From the NCBI RefSeq assembly GCF_011045035.1, contig NZ_JAALAA010000030.1, forward strand, positions 1 through 48,988: a stretch of DNA of 48,988 bases, read 5' to 3'. The stretch comes from Nocardioides turkmenicus (GTDB lineage Bacteria > Actinomycetota > Actinomycetes > Propionibacteriales > Nocardioidaceae). Positions within the stretch are counted from its first letter, which is position 1. Every line of letters begins with the position of its first letter. The position numbers and the translations under genes were made by a program. Shown in pieces: positions 30,500 to 39,678 of this stretch. The notes below the pieces were generated by a model. It saw nothing but the letters and a program-made list of their open reading frames with translations, made no database searches and was not told the DNA's origin.

Positions 30500-32981
30500 T
30501 CACTTGTGCACGAACGTGAACTCCAGATCGAGGGATCCGGTTCCCGTGGGGCCGGCATAGACCAAGAAGTACGACCGTCTGGAGTAGAACGAATCGCCGG
30601 CCCAGATCTGGTCCCAGGTGTTGGCGCGCCATTCTGCGCCTGGCGTGTTGCTCCAGGGATCACCTCGGCCTGTCATGAAGGCTGTCGCATTCGGGAAGGT
30701 CGAGCTGGTGGCCCTCATGTCGAGTCGACCGGACAAGGATCCGGCGTCGTAGTCCACGACCATGACCTGCCCGGGCTGGCTCGCCGTCACTGCGACCTCA
30801 TGAACGTCCGTTGTCATGCCCCACTGGTCGACCGTGGAACTCGTCAGCGTAGGCGTAACCGGCGAGACCGCGTTGAACCGGATACTTCCCGTCGCGCTGC
30901 AGGGGATTACTCGCAGATCGGAGTCACCAGCTGTGGCGGTGTGGAACACCCCGGGAAGCTGTCTCCCTCGGATCACCCAGTCGATCGGGTCGGTGCTGCT
31001 GCGGACACTGGCATTCCCGGTGCAGAACTCGCCAGCATTGTCGAGAACCTCGAATGAAAGCAGTTGGCCTGCGCTGACGGGCACCTTGATGTCGACCGGT
31101 CGCGCCGGGGCGGGCCCGCGGTCGAACGAAGTGACGCCCTCCGACGTTGCGTCGACGGCCAACGGCGTCGAGGCGTAGAAATCGACGTCCACTGCTGGGA
31201 GCGTTTCGCCGGGTATGGGCGTCTGAAACACCAGTAGCGTATATGTTCCGGGCCTTGTCGAGCCGACGGATGTATCGGAGAGGTTTCTGTCGTCCGGGTC
31301 GATGAGCGTCTTGTTCAGATGGGTGTCGCCGGTATGCGTGACGTGTAACTCCACTCCGCTAGGGACTTCGAATGTCACGATCCCCAACCGCCCTGGGACA
31401 TCGAGATTGATCGAGGCGGGAGAGCCGTCCAGAACCATGGCCCCCGTCCTGGTGGACAGCACGCGCTCATCGGGTCGTGTGAACCTGTCACCGGCATTCG
31501 GGGCGAACCGGACCGTATAGGTCCCGGTCTCTTCGAGGCGCCAGGCCCGCTGGTAGTAGCCCAAATGCCACTGAGCGATGCTGTCGCCTGTCGGATCGAG
31601 CAGCATCTCCGTCGAGCGCCTCGGAGACTGCAACGTGAATTCCGAGATCGTCGAGCCCGCAGTGCCATCGAATCGCAGGTCGACGACCTGGCCGGGCAAC
31701 TGATTGGCCAGGTCGATCGCCGGTGCATCGATCGCGGAGTCGACCACGAGAGGGGTGCTGAGGGTGATGTCCACCGATTCAGCGTCCGAGAAGCCCGCAG
31801 TTGTCAACGTGATGATGTAGTCGCCCGTGAGCGGAGCAACTCGCGTCGTTCCGTGGTCGGACGGACCGAACGCGGGCACCGTGTTCCCAGAAGGGTCGGT
31901 GACGCTCTCCTTCACCACGTACCAGCTGTAGTAGGTGAACGTCTGACCCTTCTCGAGCGCGACGACCAGCTGCCGCTGTGTCGCCCGGCTCGGAAACACC
32001 ACAGGTGTGGTGGTGTTGAGGTCTACGCGGGCGGGGCTGCCTTCAGCGACCTGGAATGGTGCCGACGTGGCGGCTCTCCGGAGACCGTCGCTCGGTGCGT
32101 AGACGCGGTAGGAAAGGGACATGCTTGGTTGGAACGTCATTGCGAATGTGCCGTCTGCGGCGACGGCGGATCCTGTGTCGAGGAACTGCCATCCGTCGGA
32201 ATAGAGCACCTGCAGGCGTACCCATCCGTCGGCAGGCAGACCGGTGGAGTCACCGCGCAGCGACGCATCGCCGGTGTGAGGAACGAGTGCGGCGAAGGCG
32301 GTGATCGTGGGCGTCCAGTGCCCATCGACGACGAACGAGCTGCTCGCCTTGGCGAGCCGAGACCCCATAGGCGGGAGCGACGTAGCGGAACCGCTGGCCG
32401 TGGCGACTGGAGAAGCGGTCACGCCAGGTCTGGTCGGACGCCACGCGTACGCGTCCGTGCAGTGCCCAGGTGCCGTCCGAGCGCTGCAGCTCGCGGCGCA
32501 GCTCGAAGCCGGCGCTGAGCCGGGTCGTCTTGCCGTTGGTGGTGGTCGTGACGGCGCCGGTGGAGTAGTCGACAACCTGGTGCTTCACGGTGCCGAGCGT
32601 GAACGCAGGACGCCAGGTGACCTTGATGGTCTTGGTCGCGGACACCCTGCCGGGCTGGCCCAGCTGAGCCGGCTTCACGACGCGGTACTTCTGATAGCCG
32701 CGCGGAGGGGTGGTGCTGAAGCGGTAGCGCCGAGTATCCACCAGCTTGCGGGAAGCCACGACCACCCAGCTCCCGTCGGTGCGCTGGCGCTGGAGGCGTA
32801 CGACGCTACCCAGGCGCGCGTCGATCGCTCTGCCGGTGAAGGTGACGGTGGATCCCTCGGGAACGGTCGAGGCCGAGGCGTAGATGGTGACCGACAAGGC
32901 GGCGTGCGCCGGCGGACTCACCAGCACCAAGCCGGCCAGAACTCCCGCCAGGACGAGCACGGACGAGGCCAAGTGACGCAT
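30500..32981 (-). pseudogene. Exported beta-rich surface protein interrupted by a frameshift
   Basis: The N-terminal frame starts at ATG 32981 (GGGAGA upstream) with a signal peptide (SVLVLAGVLAGLVLVSPPAHA), then two Ig-like/beta segments with SGSW-type repeats (LQRQRTDGSWVVVASRKL; LQRSDGTWALHGRVRV). Near 32369 the frame must shift by one base: RFRYVAPA continues as MGSRLAKASSS in the next frame, which then runs to the stop at 30500 with about 690 further residues of beta-sandwich repeats. Together they make about 827 residues. No catalytic motif is seen; it looks like an extracellular adhesion or binding protein. A single extra base or a sequencing error would explain it. Confidence 0.8.
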
Positions 32982-33108
32982 TCTGTCTCCCGAAGATGAG
33001 GCACCACATGCAGAACATGCCCCCATAGGGAGCCCCCGAGTCACCCGAATTGGACCACGAACCGACACGCTCGGCAACCAATGCGAGCGCAGGCAAGCCG
33101 ACGAAAAC

Positions 33109-34611
33109 CTAGGCACCCCAGCCGATCGCGAGCTCGACCGCCCGCCGCCACCGCGCGAACTCGGCCTCCCGCGCGGAAGCCGACATGGCCGGTCGCCACT
33201 CGGCCGCCCGCCGCCAGTGCCGCCGCAGGACCTGCCGGTCGGGCCAGTAGCCGGCCCCGAGCCCGGCGGCATAGGCGGCACCTCGGGAGACCGTCTCGGC
33301 CACCATCGGACGTACGACGGGGATGTCGAGGAAGTCGGCGATGGTCTGCATGAGGAGGTTGTCGGCGGTCATGCCGCCGTCGACGGCCAAGCGTGTCAGC
33401 GGCACGGAGGCGTCGGCGTTCATCGCGTCGACGACCTCGCGGGTCTGCCAGGCGGTGGCCTCGAGGACGGCTCGACACAGGTGCGCCTTGGTGACGTACG
33501 AGGTCAGCCCGACGATCACGCCGCGGGCATCGGGCTCCCAGTGCGGTGCGTACAGGCCGGTGAACGCCGGGACGACGTAGCAGCCACCGTTGTCGGGGAC
33601 GGTCAGCGCCTGGGTCTCGATCTCCGCGGCCGAACGGATCAGGCCGAGGCTGTCGCGGAACCACTGCACGAGCGCGCCCGCGACGGCGATCGACCCCTCC
33701 AACGCGTAGGCGGCGGGCTCGCCCTCCATCGCGTGCGCGACCGTCGTGATCAGCCCGTGCTGCGACCGGACCGGAGACGAGCCGGTGTTGAGGAGCAGGA
33801 AGCCGCCAGTGCCGAAGGTGCACTTCGCGTCGCCGCGGTCGAACCCCGCCTGGCCGAACAGCGACGCCTGCTGGTCGCCGATCACCGCCGTCAGCGGGAT
33901 CCCCGCGACCGGTGCGACCGTGGTGCCGAACGAGGAGACCGTCGGCCGGATCTCGGGCAGCATCGCCCGCGGCACCCGCATCGCCGCCAGCAGCTCCGGG
34001 TCCCAGTCGAGCGTGCCGAGGTTCATCAGCATCGTACGGCTGGCGTTGGTCACGTCGGTGACGTGCGCCCCGCCGGAGACTCCGCCGGTCAGGTTCCAGA
34101 CGAGCCATGAGTCCATCGTCCCGAACAGCAGGTCGCCGCGCTCCGCCCGCTCCCGCAACGACGGCGACGAGTCGAGCAGCCAGCGCACCTTCGGCCCCGA
34201 GAAGTACGTCACCAACGGCAGCCCGCACCGAGCCTGGATCTCCGCCTCCGGCATGTCAGCGGCGACAGCGGGCAGCACGGCGGACGACCGGGTGTCCTGC
34301 CACACGATCGCGTGGTGGACCGGCCTGCCGGTGTGCCGGTCCCACACGACCGTCGTCTCGCGCTGGTTGGTGATCCCGAGCCCGACGACCTGCGACGGCA
34401 CCGCCCCGGCCTCCGCGATCGCCTCCGGCACGACCCGGCAGACGATGTCCCAGATCTCCAGCGGATCGTGCTCGACCCAGCCGGCGCGCGGATAGTGCTG
34501 ATGGTGCTCCCGCTGCGCCAGCGAGACCATCCGGCCCTCCCGGTCGAAGAGCATGCACCGGGTCGACGTCGTGCCCTGGTCCAACGCCGCGACATACCGC
34601 GGAAGACTCAT
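33109..34611 (-). CDS. glpK: Glycerol kinase, second copy
   Basis: 500 residues. The FGGY kinase pattern is complete: ALDQGTTSTRCMLFD, TNQRETTVVWDRHTG, then IVWQDTR, TDVTNASRTMLMNL, GDQQASLFGQAGF, YALEGSIAVAGALVQW and VDGGMTADNLLMQ. It catalyses ATP-dependent phosphorylation of glycerol to glycerol 3-phosphate. It follows iclR on the same strand, whereas the other kinase follows glpF. The two kinases are clearly divergent in sequence. This copy may serve a different induction state or a related polyol. Confidence 0.93.
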   Translation of the reverse strand: MSLPRYVAALDQGTTSTRCMLFDREGRMVSLAQREHHQHYPRAGWVEHDPLEIWDIVCRVVPEAIAEAGAVPSQVVGLGITNQRETTVVWDRHTGRPVHHAIVWQDTRSSAVLPAVAADMPEAEIQARCGLPLVTYFSGPKVRWLLDSSPSLRERAERGDLLFGTMDSWLVWNLTGGVSGGAHVTDVTNASRTMLMNLGTLDWDPELLAAMRVPRAMLPEIRPTVSSFGTTVAPVAGIPLTAVIGDQQASLFGQAGFDRGDAKCTFGTGGFLLLNTGSSPVRSQHGLITTVAHAMEGEPAAYALEGSIAVAGALVQWFRDSLGLIRSAAEIETQALTVPDNGGCYVVPAFTGLYAPHWEPDARGVIVGLTSYVTKAHLCRAVLEATAWQTREVVDAMNADASVPLTRLAVDGGMTADNLLMQTIADFLDIPVVRPMVAETVSRGAAYAAGLGAGYWPDRQVLRRHWRRAAEWRPAMSASAREAEFARWRRAVELAIGWGA

Positions 34612-34628
34612 GGCGCCTCGGATGCAGA

Positions 34629-34708
34629 CCGAGGTAACTCGGTGTGGTTGCGCCTACTTCGCGGAACCCCACGAAGTAAGTGGCAGCTCACCGAGTTACC
34701 TCGGTGAG
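34629..34708. repeat. Nested inverted-repeat element between glpK and iclR
   Basis: Outer arms CCGAGGTAACTCGGTG (34629-34644) and the complement CACCGAGTTACCTCGG (34689-34704) are perfect over 16 bp. Inside them TACTTCG (34655-34661) pairs with CGAAGTA (34672-34678). The right end is also its own 9-bp stem: CTCACCGAG, TTAC, CTCGGTGAG (34687-34708). It lies after the iclR stop and before the glpK start. It could be a terminator, an operator or a small REP/MITE-like element. Confidence 0.8.
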
Positions 34709-34723
34709 CATTCACCGCGCACC

Positions 34724-35494
34724 TCATGCCGCCCTGCCGTGACCGAGCGCCCGCGAGATCGACCGGGAGACTCCGACGACCTCCTCCACGAGATCCGAGC
34801 GAGGCAACCCACGCGCATCGCACAGTCGCACCACCGGTCCCGCGATGCCGACGGCCGCGACGACATAGCCACCGCGGTCACGCACCGGCGCCGCGATCCC
34901 GGCGAGCTCCGGTCGCGCCTCGGAGACGGCCGAGGCCCACCCGGTGTCGCGCGCATCCGCCAGCGCCCGCAACAGCGCCGCCCGATCGGTGATCGTCCGG
35001 AAGGTCAGCCGGTCGAGCCGCTGCCCGATGACGCTGCGGGCCGCGCCGGGGTCGAACGCGACCAGCACCTTCCCGAGCGCCGTCGCATGCAGCGGGAGCG
35101 CCCGCCCGGTGTCCATCACCTGCACCCCCGGCCCGGCCCGGAAGACATGGTGCGCCACCACCGCCGCCCCGTCGCGGTAGGCCGCGATCCGCGCCTCCTC
35201 GCCCGTACGCGCGGCCAGCGTGTCCACCCAGTTGAGCGTCTCCGAGCGCAGCTCGTTGAGATCCAGCGTCACCGACCCGAGATGGAGCAGGCCGGAACCC
35301 AGCAGATAGCGCCCGGTGACCGGCTCCTGGTCGACGAACCCCGTCCCCGCCAACGTACGCAGCAACCCGTGCGCCGTCGGCTTGGCCAGCCCCACCGCAG
35401 CCGCCAGCTCACCGAGAGCCATCGGTTCACTCTCGGCGGAGAGCACGCGTAGCAGCGCAGCCGCCCGCTCGACGGATTGCACGGTCCGAGACAT
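34724..35494 (-). CDS. IclR family regulator of the glycerol locus
   Basis: 256 residues. The N-terminal winged HTH is VQSVERAAALLRVLSAESEP, then LAAAVGLAKPTAHGLLRTL, and the C-terminal IclR effector domain runs from about residue 75 (GRYLLGSGLLHLG, then HATALGKVLVAFD and GIAAPVRDRGGYVVAAVGI). It lies between two glycerol kinase genes and is divergent from glpF, so it probably controls uptake and phosphorylation of glycerol, sensing glycerol or glycerol 3-phosphate. The shared gap to glpF holds candidate operators. Confidence 0.9.
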   Translation of the reverse strand: MSRTVQSVERAAALLRVLSAESEPMALGELAAAVGLAKPTAHGLLRTLAGTGFVDQEPVTGRYLLGSGLLHLGSVTLDLNELRSETLNWVDTLAARTGEEARIAAYRDGAAVVAHHVFRAGPGVQVMDTGRALPLHATALGKVLVAFDPGAARSVIGQRLDRLTFRTITDRAALLRALADARDTGWASAVSEARPELAGIAAPVRDRGGYVVAAVGIAGPVVRLCDARGLPRSDLVEEVVGVSRSISRALGHGRAA

Positions 35495-35581
35495 TGGGTA
35501 AAAGCGTAGGGTCCGAACAAACCCGCGGCACCGGGTTCGAGGATCCGAGGACCGACCGGTGCCACCCGGTGAAACAGGGCG

Positions 35582-35602
35582 GCGTTCGACGATGCCGAAC
35601 GC
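35582..35602. promoter_or_regulatory. Candidate IclR operator
   Basis: GCGTTCG, 7 nt, CGAACGC: perfect 7-bp arms in the divergent iclR/glpF gap. The length and symmetry suit IclR-type binding. Confidence 0.6.
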
Positions 35603-35609
35603 GCCCCGT

Positions 35610-35625
35610 TGTGACGTGCGTCACT
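35610..35625. promoter_or_regulatory. CRP/GlxR-type site upstream of glpF
   Basis: TGTGACGTGCGTCACT matches the CRP-family consensus TGTGA, 6 nt, TCACA at all but the last base. It lies 50 bp before the glpF start and indicates carbon-catabolite-type control of glycerol uptake. Confidence 0.75.
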
Positions 35626-35675
35626 CGCTCCTACGGTGCACAGGTCCGCCAGACCCCACACGGCAGGAGCAGCGC

Positions 35676-36494
35676 ATGAAGGCCAACAGAACGCTCATCG
35701 GGGAGCTCAGCGCCGAGTTCGCCGGGACGATGATCCTGATCCTCTTCGGAGTCGGCGTGGTCGCGCAGGTCGTGACCGGCGACGGCGGACTGGGCGACCA
35801 CGACTCGATCGCCTGGGCCTGGGGGATCGGGGTGATGCTGGGCATCTACACCGCAGGACGGATCAGCGGCGCCCACCTCAATCCGGCCGTCAGCCTCGCG
35901 ATGGCCGTGTTCGGCGACTTCCCGTGGCGCAAGGTCCTGCCCTACAGCATCGCCCAGATCCTCGGCGCCTTCGTCGCCGCACTGATCGTCCGCGCCGCCT
36001 ACGGGGACGCGATCGCCAGCGTCGACCCCGGCCACACCCACGCCACCCAAGGCATCTTCTCCACGCTCCCGGGCAACGGCGACGCCGGTCTCGGGATCAG
36101 CCTCACCACCGCCTTCGCCGACCAGGTGATCGGCACCGCGATCCTGCTGTTCCTGATCATGGCGATCACCGATGCGAAGAACTCGGCGCCCATCGCCTGG
36201 TTCTCGCCCGTCGCGATCGCGTTCGTGATCGTCGGCATCGGAATGGCCTGGGGCACCAACGCCGGCTACGCCATCAACCCCGCCCGCGACTTCGGGCCGC
36301 GGCTGGCCTCCTTCGTCACCGGCTACGACGGAGCCTGGGTGACCGCTGCCGGCGACGTCTACTTCTGGATCCCGATCGTCGCCCCGCTCGTCGGTGGACT
36401 CATCGGTGCCGGAGCGTACAAGGTGTTGATCGCACGCTTCTTGCCCGCCGAGGAGGAGGCTGAGGAGACCAGCGACCTGCCTGCCGCCGCCTGA
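35676..36494 (+). CDS. glpF: Glycerol uptake facilitator (MIP/aquaglyceroporin)
   Basis: 272 residues from ATG 35676, with AGGAGC upstream. Six membrane helices and two NPA half-helices: HLNPAVSLAM (69-71) and AINPARDFGPR (201-203). The Asp after the second NPA-Arg is the glyceroporin signature. It lets glycerol diffuse in; the kinase gene 55 bp downstream traps it as glycerol 3-phosphate. The gene is divergent from iclR. Confidence 0.94.
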   Translation: MKANRTLIGELSAEFAGTMILILFGVGVVAQVVTGDGGLGDHDSIAWAWGIGVMLGIYTAGRISGAHLNPAVSLAMAVFGDFPWRKVLPYSIAQILGAFVAALIVRAAYGDAIASVDPGHTHATQGIFSTLPGNGDAGLGISLTTAFADQVIGTAILLFLIMAITDAKNSAPIAWFSPVAIAFVIVGIGMAWGTNAGYAINPARDFGPRLASFVTGYDGAWVTAAGDVYFWIPIVAPLVGGLIGAGAYKVLIARFLPAEEEAEETSDLPAAA

Positions 36495-36549
36495 CCGACC
36501 GCCCCCGCCCGACACACCAGACACAGCAAGAACCCCCGAAAGGACCGAC

Positions 36550-38067
36550 ATGCCCGACTACGTCGCAGCCGTCGACCAAGGCACCACCAGCACCCGATGC
36601 ATGATCTTCGACCACGGCGGCAACGAGGTGGCCCGCCACCAGCTGGAGCACGAGCAGATCATGCCGAAGGCTGGCTGGGTGGAGCACAACCCGGTGGAGA
36701 TCTGGGAGCGCACCAGCTCGGTGATCCAGACCGCGCTCGGCCGCAAGGGGCTCACCGACAAGGACATCGCCGCGCTCGGCATCACCAACCAGCGCGAGAC
36801 CACCGTCGTGTGGAACAGGAAGACCGGGCGGCCCTACTACAACGCGATCGTCTGGCAGGACACCCGCACCGACCGGATCGCGTCCGCCCTCGACCGGGAC
36901 GAGCGCGGCGACATCATCCGCCGCAAGGCCGGCCTCCCGCCCGCGACCTACTTCGCCGGCGGCAAGATCCAGTGGATCCTGGAGAACGTCGACGGCGTCC
37001 GCGAGGCGGCCGAAGCCGGCGACGCCATCTTCGGCACCACCGACAGCTGGGTCGTCTGGAACCTGACCGGCGGCCCCAACGGCGGCGTCCACGTCACCGA
37101 CGTCACCAACGCCAGCCGCACCATGCTGATGAACCTCGAGACCCTCGACTGGGATGACGAGCTGCTCGGCTTCTTCGACATCCCGCGCCAGATGCTCCCC
37201 GAGATCCGGCCCTCCTCCGAGCCGAAGGCCTACGGCACCACCCTCGCGCACGGACCCCTCAAGGGGGAGATCCCGATCACCGGCATCCTCGGAGACCAGC
37301 AGGCGGCCATGGTCGGCCAGGTCTGCCTGGACGCCGGCGAGGCCAAGAACACCTACGGCACCGGCAACTTCCTCCTCCTCAACACCGGCCAGGAGCTCGT
37401 ACGCTCCGAGAACGGCCTGCTCACCACGGTCTGCTACCAGTTCGGAGACCAGCCGCCCACCTATGCGCTCGAGGGCTCGATCGCGGTCACCGGCTCCGCG
37501 GTGCAGTGGCTGCGCGACCAGCTTCGGGTGATCAGCAACGCCGCCCAGTCCGAGACGCTCGCCAAGGAGGTCGAGGACAACGGCGGGGTCTACTTCGTCC
37601 CCGCGTTCTCCGGCCTCTTCGCGCCCTACTGGCGCTCCGACGCCCGCGGCGTGATCGTCGGCCTGTCCCGGTTCAACACGTCCGGCCACATCGCCCGGGC
37701 GACCCTGGAGTCGATCTGCTACCAGAGCCGCGACGTCGCCGACGCGATGGAGAAGGACTCCGGCGTACGCCTCGAGGTGCTCAAGGTCGACGGTGGTGTC
37801 ACCGTCAACGAGCTGTGCATGCAGATCCAGGCCGACGTCCTGGGCGTCGAGGTCAGCCGCCCGGTCGTCGCCGAGACCACCGCGCTCGGCGCTGCGTACG
37901 CGGCTGGGCTCGCCGTCGGCTTCTGGAAGGACACCGACGAGCTGCGCCAGAACTGGAACGAGTCCAAGCGCTGGAAGCCCGCCTGGAGCGAGGAGCAGCG
38001 CGAGGCCGGCTACGCCGGCTGGCGCAAGGCCGTCGACCGCACCCTCGACTGGGTCGACGTCGACTGA
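36550..38067 (+). CDS. glpK: Glycerol kinase, glpF-linked copy
   Basis: 505 residues. Motifs: AVDQGTTSTRCMIFD, TNQRETTVVWNRKTG, IVWQDTRTDR, TDVTNASRTMLMNL, GDQQAAMVGQ, GTGNFLLLNTG, then YALEGSIAVTGSAVQW and VDGGVTVNELCMQ. It is full length for the family and probably the main glycerol kinase because it follows glpF (AAAGGA upstream of ATG 36550). Motif conservation is stronger here than in the minus-strand copy. Confidence 0.95.
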   Translation: MPDYVAAVDQGTTSTRCMIFDHGGNEVARHQLEHEQIMPKAGWVEHNPVEIWERTSSVIQTALGRKGLTDKDIAALGITNQRETTVVWNRKTGRPYYNAIVWQDTRTDRIASALDRDERGDIIRRKAGLPPATYFAGGKIQWILENVDGVREAAEAGDAIFGTTDSWVVWNLTGGPNGGVHVTDVTNASRTMLMNLETLDWDDELLGFFDIPRQMLPEIRPSSEPKAYGTTLAHGPLKGEIPITGILGDQQAAMVGQVCLDAGEAKNTYGTGNFLLLNTGQELVRSENGLLTTVCYQFGDQPPTYALEGSIAVTGSAVQWLRDQLRVISNAAQSETLAKEVEDNGGVYFVPAFSGLFAPYWRSDARGVIVGLSRFNTSGHIARATLESICYQSRDVADAMEKDSGVRLEVLKVDGGVTVNELCMQIQADVLGVEVSRPVVAETTALGAAYAAGLAVGFWKDTDELRQNWNESKRWKPAWSEEQREAGYAGWRKAVDRTLDWVDVD

Positions 38068-38081
38068 CGGCCGCGGAAATC

Positions 38082-38107
38082 GTCTGAAAGAGCCCTGTTT
38101 GGGGTAT
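38082..38107 (+). promoter_or_regulatory. Possible SigB/SigF-type stress promoter
   Basis: GTCT at 38082-38085 and GGGTAT at 38102-38107 are separated by 16 bp, close to the actinobacterial general-stress consensus (GTTT, about 15 nt, GGGTAT). It is 102 bp before the start of the small gene at 38209. Confidence 0.45.
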
Positions 38108-38208
38108 GCGCGGGGCGCCCCGGCCGACGTACGTTGCGAATGGGCCCGGCCGGGGCCCAGCACCAGCCTCGACCGGTCCGTTGGCACACCGACGACCGAG
38201 GAGGCAGC

Positions 38209-38463
38209 ATGTTCATCCAGATGATCCAGGCGCCCTGCACCCGGCAGGACGAGGCCCACCTGATGCTCGACGAGTGGCGTCGTGACCTGGCGCCGGGCGA
38301 GGAGGACGGCAGCTTCGTCGACACCATCGCGTTCACCAGCGAGGCCGAGGCCCGCAGGGGCGAGCAGATCGAGCCGCCGCCCGACGTACGCCGCGAGCTC
38401 GACTACGCGATGAAGGGCGCCACCTACTACGACCTGCGCCACCCCTGGTTCGAGAGCGCCTGA
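38209..38463 (+). CDS. Small conserved protein of unknown function
   Basis: 84 residues from ATG 38209, with a strong GAGGAGG site. It begins MFIQMIQAPCTRQDE and has an acidic middle (APGEEDGSFVDTIAF), ending YYDLRHPWFESA. No signal peptide or membrane segment. The fold may be a short ferredoxin-like (ABM-type) domain, but I cannot name a family. It lies 11 bp before a VOC gene and is probably co-expressed with it. A stress-type promoter may lie upstream. Confidence 0.75.
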   Translation: MFIQMIQAPCTRQDEAHLMLDEWRRDLAPGEEDGSFVDTIAFTSEAEARRGEQIEPPPDVRRELDYAMKGATYYDLRHPWFESA

Positions 38464-38474
38464 AGGAGGCCGTG

Positions 38475-38861
38475 ATGCTCAACGACAGCAAGGTGATGGC
38501 GAACATCCCGGCCGCCGACCTCGAGCGGGCGCGTCGCTTCTACGCCGACAAGCTCGGGCTCGAGCCGGCCGGCGAGGACCCCGGTGGGCTGACCTACACG
38601 ACGTCCGGCGGGACGTCCTTCCACCTCTACGAGACCGACCAGGCCGGCAAGGCCGGACACACCATCGCCCAGTTCCACGTGGCCGACGTCCGCAAGGAGG
38701 TCGACGACCTCGGGGCCAAGGGCATCACCTTCGAGCACTACGACATGCCGGGCGTGACCTGGGACGGAGACGTCGCCGGGATGGGCTCGGCCGGGCACGC
38801 CGCCTGGTTCAAGGACAGCGAGGACAACATCCTCTGCATCGACGACATGGTGCCCGCCTGA
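38475..38861 (+). CDS. VOC (glyoxalase-fold) family protein
   Basis: 128 residues from ATG 38475, with AGGAGG five bases upstream (GTG 38472 is too close to it). VOC pattern: VMANIPAADLERARRFYADKLGL, then GLTYTTSGGTSFHLYET and HTIAQFHVADV; the C-terminal repeat has DSEDNILCIDD. Candidate metal ligands are spread as in other single-domain VOC proteins. Its substrate is unknown. It is the second gene of a two-gene unit. Confidence 0.87.
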   Translation: MLNDSKVMANIPAADLERARRFYADKLGLEPAGEDPGGLTYTTSGGTSFHLYETDQAGKAGHTIAQFHVADVRKEVDDLGAKGITFEHYDMPGVTWDGDVAGMGSAGHAAWFKDSEDNILCIDDMVPA

Positions 38862-38880
38862 GGCAGCCGAAACAGAGCGG

Positions 38881-38907
38881 GAAGGTCCCGGATCAGCCGG
38901 GGCCTTC
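38881..38907 (-). terminator. Hairpin at the end of bfr
   Basis: GAAGGTCCCGG (38881-38891), loop ATCAG, CCGGGGCCTTC (38897-38907): 11-bp stem with one G-T pair. It overlaps the last codons of bfr and faces the convergent VOC gene. Confidence 0.6.
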
Positions 38908-39381
38908 GCCTGCGGCGACGTGCTGGGCGAGATACTGCTGGAGCCCCACGCGTTCGATCGCGTCGAGCTGCGACTCGAACCAGTCGGCGTGCTTCTCCTC
39001 GTCGCGGACCATCTCCTCGAAGACCGCGGCGGTGCCGTGGTCGCCGAGCTCGTGGCACTCCTTGGCGCCGGTGTTGAACTGGGCGACCGCGTCTCGCTCG
39101 CTCGCCAACGCCAGCCGGAGCATCTCCTCGGCGGTCTCACCGACCTGGATGGCGTTGAGCCGCTGGACGTTGGGATGGCCGTCGAACATCAGGATCCGGT
39201 TGATCAGGTCGTCGGCGTCGCGCATCTCGTCGATGGAGAGGTCGTAGAAGACCTTGCCGAGCTTGGACAGACCCCAGTTGTCGAGCATCCGAGCGTGCAG
39301 GAAATAGGTGTTGGTGACGGTGAGCTCGAACGTGAGTGCCTCGTTGAGGAGCTCGACGACGCGTGGATCGACTGGCTGCAT
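38893..39381 (-). CDS. bfr: Bacterioferritin with altered ferroxidase ligand
   Basis: 162 residues from ATG 39381. It aligns well with bacterioferritin: TNTYFLHARMLDNWGL, IDEMRDADDLI, LASERDAV, then RDEEKHADWFESQLD. Ferroxidase ligands Glu19, Glu52, Glu94, Glu127 and His130 are present, and so is Met53 (haem ligand). The His expected three residues after Glu52 is Asp55 (EMRDAD in place of EMKHAD). Iron oxidation may therefore differ from E. coli Bfr. It stores iron in a 24-mer shell and is transcribed after bfd (89-bp gap). Confidence 0.93.
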   Translation of the reverse strand: MQPVDPRVVELLNEALTFELTVTNTYFLHARMLDNWGLSKLGKVFYDLSIDEMRDADDLINRILMFDGHPNVQRLNAIQVGETAEEMLRLALASERDAVAQFNTGAKECHELGDHGTAAVFEEMVRDEEKHADWFESQLDAIERVGLQQYLAQHVAAGEGPG

Positions 39382-39470
39382 GACGCACCTCCGGGAACGG
39401 GTTCTTTCCCGATACTCGCACGGCACCCCGGGAGTGAGGACAGACTCAGTTTGCGACCGGTTGCGGTGGG

Positions 39471-39674
39471 TCAGCTGGCAGCGCCGTCGGCCGCGAGGTG
39501 CGAGCACTCCTGCTCGAGATGCTTGGTGACCAGCTTCTTCACCGAGAAGATGCAGGAGCCGCAGTCCTGCGCGGCACCGGTCGAGCGGCAGATCGCGCTG
39601 ACCGTACGCGCCCCGTCGGCCAGCGCGGCATCGACGTCACGGTCCGTGACGACTCGGCACTGGCAGACGATCAT
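39471..39674 (-). CDS. bfd: Bacterioferritin-associated ferredoxin (Bfd)
   Basis: 67 residues. [2Fe-2S] ligands are Cys4, Cys6 (IVCQCR) and Cys38, Cys41 (DCGSC), the Bfd spacing; Cys29 is extra. It passes electrons to bacterioferritin haem so that stored iron can be released. The ATG at 39674 lies four bases from an iron box and has no clear ribosome binding site, suggesting a leaderless or nearly leaderless mRNA repressed by IdeR/DtxR when iron is plentiful. Confidence 0.93.
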   Translation of the reverse strand: MIVCQCRVVTDRDVDAALADGARTVSAICRSTGAAQDCGSCIFSVKKLVTKHLEQECSHLAADGAAS

Positions 39675-39678
39675 ACGA

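Noticed and set aside
34612..34723. Insertion sequence scar
   Set aside because: No transposase or target-site duplication is seen; only nested inverted repeats remain.
36400..38442. 680-codon minus-strand frame opposite glpK
   Set aside because: Antisense shadow of a clear glycerol kinase.
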